Shown in pieces: positions 10,734 through 13,234 of a stretch of 13,234 nt of DNA. How positions within the stretch are numbered: the stretch's first letter is position 1; each line of letters begins with the position of its first letter. The stretch spans positions 1 to 13,234 of the forward strand of contig CAZOJJ010000070.1 in assembly GCA_964580105.1 (NCBI GenBank), in the 5' to 3' direction. Position numbers and translations under genes: made by a program. The notes under the pieces are model-generated. The model had not been told where the DNA came from, searched no databases, and worked only from the letters and a program-made list of their open reading frames with translations. The stretch comes from CAZOJJ01 sp964580105. GTDB taxonomy: Bacteria; Bacteroidota; Rhodothermia; Rhodothermales; Rubricoccaceae.

Positions 10734-13234
10734 ATGTCCCATCGCTACGGGTGGCTCGTCCTCGCTCTGTTGCTGGGAGCCGTTCCGGCTTCCGCCCAGC
10801 ACGAGGCCGCCATCTCCACCGTCAAGGACCACTTCGTCCAGCATCAGGCCCGTTACGGGGCCGACGACCTCACCGAGTTCGTTGTTACCGACGCCTACGT
10901 CAGCCGCCGCAGTGGGGCTACGTACGTATACCTTCGCCAGGCGCACAACGGCATCGAGGTGATCAACGCGCCTGCGCAGGCTGCCGTGGCCGACGGTCGC
11001 CTCGTGGCGCCGAGCGCCCGGCTCGTCTCGGGTCTCGCGGCCCGCGTCAACGCCGAGTCGCCCTCGCTGTCAGCGGAGGGGGCCGCCGCCGCCGCCGTGC
11101 GGCACCTCAGCCGCACCGCCGAGCGCCCCGAGCGCCGGCTCGCCCTCTCCGACGCCCCGAACGAGGTGGCCGTGGCCTCCGAGCGCCGCTACCCGGAGGA
11201 TCACTTCACCCCGGCCCCCGAGCGCGCCCGGCTCGTCTACTACGCGCTCGAGTCCGGTCCCGTCCGTCTTGCCTGGCACGTCCCCGTCGACTCGAGGCAC
11301 GGCTTCATGTGGGGCGTGATCGTCGACGCCGAGCGCGGTAACGTGCTGGCGATGGAGGACTGGACCGCCAGCGACACCTGGCATTCCGCTCCCCGTCACG
11401 GTGCCTCGGCGGCGGTCGCCCCCTCGCTGGCGCCGCTGGCCCCCTCCGGCTCGCCGCTGCTCGCGGCCGCCTCGGGCCGCCAGGCCGCGGGGTCGGGCAG
11501 CTACAACGTGTTCCCGATGCCCTTCGAGAGCCCGAACCACGGGCCGCAGACCGTCGTCGCCACACCGCACAACCCTACGGCCTCGCCCGAGGGCTGGCAC
11601 TCCGACGGATCCAACAGCTTCACCATCACGCGCGGGAACAACGTGTGGGCCTACGAGGACCGCGACGCCAACAACGTGCCCGGTATGAGCCCGGACGGCG
11701 GCGCCTCGCTCGTCTTCGACTTCCCCTTCGACCCCGAGCTCCAGCCGGTCGAGTATCAGGAGCTCGCGATCACGAACCTGTTCTACTGGAACAACATCAT
11801 CCACGACGTCGCCTACCAGTACGGGTTCGACGAGGCGTCGGGCAACTTCCAGACCAACAACTTCGGCCTCGGCGGCAACGGCAACGACGCCGTCCGCGCC
11901 GAGGCCCAGGACGGGTCCGGTACCGACAACGCGAACTTCTCGACGCCCCCCGACGGCGGACCCGGCCGGATGCAGATGTACGAGTGGAGCCCGGGCCACT
12001 CCCTCCAGGTCACCGCGCCGCCCGCCATCGCCGGGTTCTACGACTCCGGCACGCAGGTGGCCGGCACGGCACCCGTCACCCCGGACTGGGGCGACACCGA
12101 CGGCTACTCGATCAGCGAGGAGCTGGTGCGCGTCCAGGACAAGGACGGTGACTATCGCGCGTGCGGCGTCATCCTCAACGGCGCCGAGCTCAACGGCAAG
12201 ATCGCGCTCATCCGGCGCGGTGAGTGCCCCTTCGCCGAGAAGGTCTACAACGTGCAGCAGCTGGGGGCCATCGGCGCCATCATCCGCAACTGCAACACCG
12301 ACGAGCTCGGTTGCGAGGCCAGCACGAACCCCGGGGAAACGGTGCTCAACATGAGCGCGGACCCCTCCACCTTCCCGAACGTCGTTCTGGTCACCATCCC
12401 GGCCCAGTTCGTGGCTCGGAGTGTGGGCCTCGCCATGGAGGACCACCTCCCCGGTGTGACCGTGGCCATGGAAGAAGGCATCCTCTTCCGGGACTCCGAC
12501 CTCGACGCGGGCGTCATCGTGCACGAGTACGGCCACGGCATCTCCAACCGCCTCACCGGCGGCCCGTCCCAGGCCGGCTGCCTCAGCAACGGCAATGAGA
12601 ATAATCCCGGGGAGCAGATGGGTGAGGGCTGGAGCGACTTCTACGGCCTGATGCTTACCCAGCAGGTCGGCGACACCGGCACCCAGCCCCGCGGCGTGGG
12701 TACTTACCTCGAGTTCCATCCCGTGGACGGCCTCGGCATCCGCCCGGCCCCCTACTCGACGGACAGGGCCATCAACGACTACACGTACGGCGACCTCCCC
12801 AACGTGTCCCGGCCGCACGGAATCGGTTTCATCTGGGCCACCATGCTCTGGGACATGACGTGGTACCTCATCAACGACTTCGGATACGACCCCGACGTGT
12901 ACAACGCGGGGGGGACCGCCGGTAACCAGATCGCCCTCAACCTCGTCACCGAGGCGATGAAGCTGCAGCCGTGTCACCCCGGCTTCGTCGACGGCCGCGA
13001 CGCCATCCTCGCCGCCGACGAGCTTCTCTACGACGGTGCGTACTACCACCACATCTGGACGGCCTTCACGCTGCGGGGCCTCGGCCTCAATGCCGATCAG
13101 GGCTCGTCCCTCGATGAAACCGACGGTATGGAGGACTTCACTTTCCCGCCGGATGTGATCCCGGTCGGCGTCGAGCAGGCGGGGACGGAGCTGCCCGAGG
13201 TCTACCGCCTCGGTGAGGCGTACCCCAACCCGTT
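10734..13234 (+). CDS. secreted M36 metallopeptidase with PA-domain insertion (3' end beyond window)
   Basis: 833 codons are visible and no stop is reached. Order: Sec signal peptide (about 1-21, cut near ASA-Q); FTP-like propeptide (LTEFVVTDAYVSRR, VYLRQAHNGIEV); linker rich in Ala/Pro/Ser; M36 catalytic domain interrupted at about 424-566 by a protease-associated (PA) domain (GKIALIRRGECPFAEKV, then VQQLGAIGAII); zinc site HEYGH with His597, Glu598 and His601; third ligand Glu631 in EGWSD; and the beginning of a T9SS sorting domain, AYPNPF, at the window edge. It shares long blocks with the preceding peptidase (TITRGNNV, TNLFYWNN, RAEAQDGSG, GIRPAPY, PGFVDGRDAILAAD), so the two are paralogues, probably a tandem duplication. 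PA domains usually steer substrate access. It lacks the Ig-like domain of its neighbour: the sorting motif follows the catalytic domain after about 25 residues. The ATG at 10734 begins the signal peptide. The upstream T-rich leader (10628-10680) may contain the promoter, but no convincing box is seen. Confidence 0.92.
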   Translation, partial: MSHRYGWLVLALLLGAVPASAQHEAAISTVKDHFVQHQARYGADDLTEFVVTDAYVSRRSGATYVYLRQAHNGIEVINAPAQAAVADGRLVAPSARLVSGLAARVNAESPSLSAEGAAAAAVRHLSRTAERPERRLALSDAPNEVAVASERRYPEDHFTPAPERARLVYYALESGPVRLAWHVPVDSRHGFMWGVIVDAERGNVLAMEDWTASDTWHSAPRHGASAAVAPSLAPLAPSGSPLLAAASGRQAAGSGSYNVFPMPFESPNHGPQTVVATPHNPTASPEGWHSDGSNSFTITRGNNVWAYEDRDANNVPGMSPDGGASLVFDFPFDPELQPVEYQELAITNLFYWNNIIHDVAYQYGFDEASGNFQTNNFGLGGNGNDAVRAEAQDGSGTDNANFSTPPDGGPGRMQMYEWSPGHSLQVTAPPAIAGFYDSGTQVAGTAPVTPDWGDTDGYSISEELVRVQDKDGDYRACGVILNGAELNGKIALIRRGECPFAEKVYNVQQLGAIGAIIRNCNTDELGCEASTNPGETVLNMSADPSTFPNVVLVTIPAQFVARSVGLAMEDHLPGVTVAMEEGILFRDSDLDAGVIVHEYGHGISNRLTGGPSQAGCLSNGNENNPGEQMGEGWSDFYGLMLTQQVGDTGTQPRGVGTYLEFHPVDGLGIRPAPYSTDRAINDYTYGDLPNVSRPHGIGFIWATMLWDMTWYLINDFGYDPDVYNAGGTAGNQIALNLVTEAMKLQPCHPGFVDGRDAILAADELLYDGAYYHHIWTAFTLRGLGLNADQGSSLDETDGMEDFTFPPDVIPVGVEQAGTELPEVYRLGEAYPNP

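Noticed and set aside
11070..13052. 660-codon open frame on the minus strand opposite the second peptidase
   Set aside because: Same composition bias as the other shadows. The plus strand has the continuous M36 protein.
1..13234. Insertion sequence, prophage or defence system
   Set aside because: No transposase, integrase, nuclease or phage protein is encoded, and gene composition is uniform across the window.

Overview
The window is very GC-rich DNA with dense plus-strand coding. The best fit is a Rhodothermota/Rhodothermales-type bacterium (Bacteroidota relative; Rubricoccaceae-like is my guess). The reasons are a secreted peptidase ending in a T9SS type A sorting domain (YPNPFNP...YDVMGRRV...), a second peptidase entering the same motif at the right edge, strong C/G bias at third codon positions, and gene starts that mostly lack a Shine-Dalgarno sequence. 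All supported genes are on the plus strand. The long minus-strand open frames are GC-rich shadows.

Layout. 1-69: 14-bp tandem repeat running off the left edge, followed by three small hairpins. 186-2003: 14-TM drug-efflux permease of the MFS DHA2 family. 2004-2322: 23-bp tandem duplication, a promoter-like element, a 26-codon leader ORF and a strong terminator-like hairpin that could compete with an alternative pairing, so a possible attenuator. 2323-3111: class I SAM-dependent methyltransferase. 3156-3215: 15-bp tandem repeat. 3320-4186: secreted, probably outer-membrane beta-barrel protein. 4286-5292: two-gene unit of a 6-TM membrane protein and a small winged-helix regulator. 5345-6670: polytopic membrane protein resembling DUF4153. 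6722-7459: cis-prenyltransferase (UppS family) with unusual motif variants. 7460-7967: about 500 bp without a firm gene, holding a doubtful small ORF, a perfect 15-bp-stem palindrome, a run of small hairpins and a strong bidirectional-type terminator. 7968-10499 and 10734-right edge: tandem M36 (fungalysin-type) zinc metallopeptidases. The second carries a PA domain inserted in its catalytic domain and is cut by the window edge. Between them are a 24-bp perfect palindrome and a 17-bp-stem terminator.

Functionally, several genes concern the cell envelope: efflux pump, beta-barrel protein, two polytopic membrane proteins, and a prenyl-carrier enzyme. The two exported proteases should leave through Sec and the type IX secretion system to digest extracellular protein. 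The window is not one obvious operon: terminators and promoter-like sites separate most units. The points most worth checking are the possible attenuator ahead of the methyltransferase, the structured segment at about 7700-7836, the divergent UppS, and the paired M36 peptidases that differ by a PA insertion.
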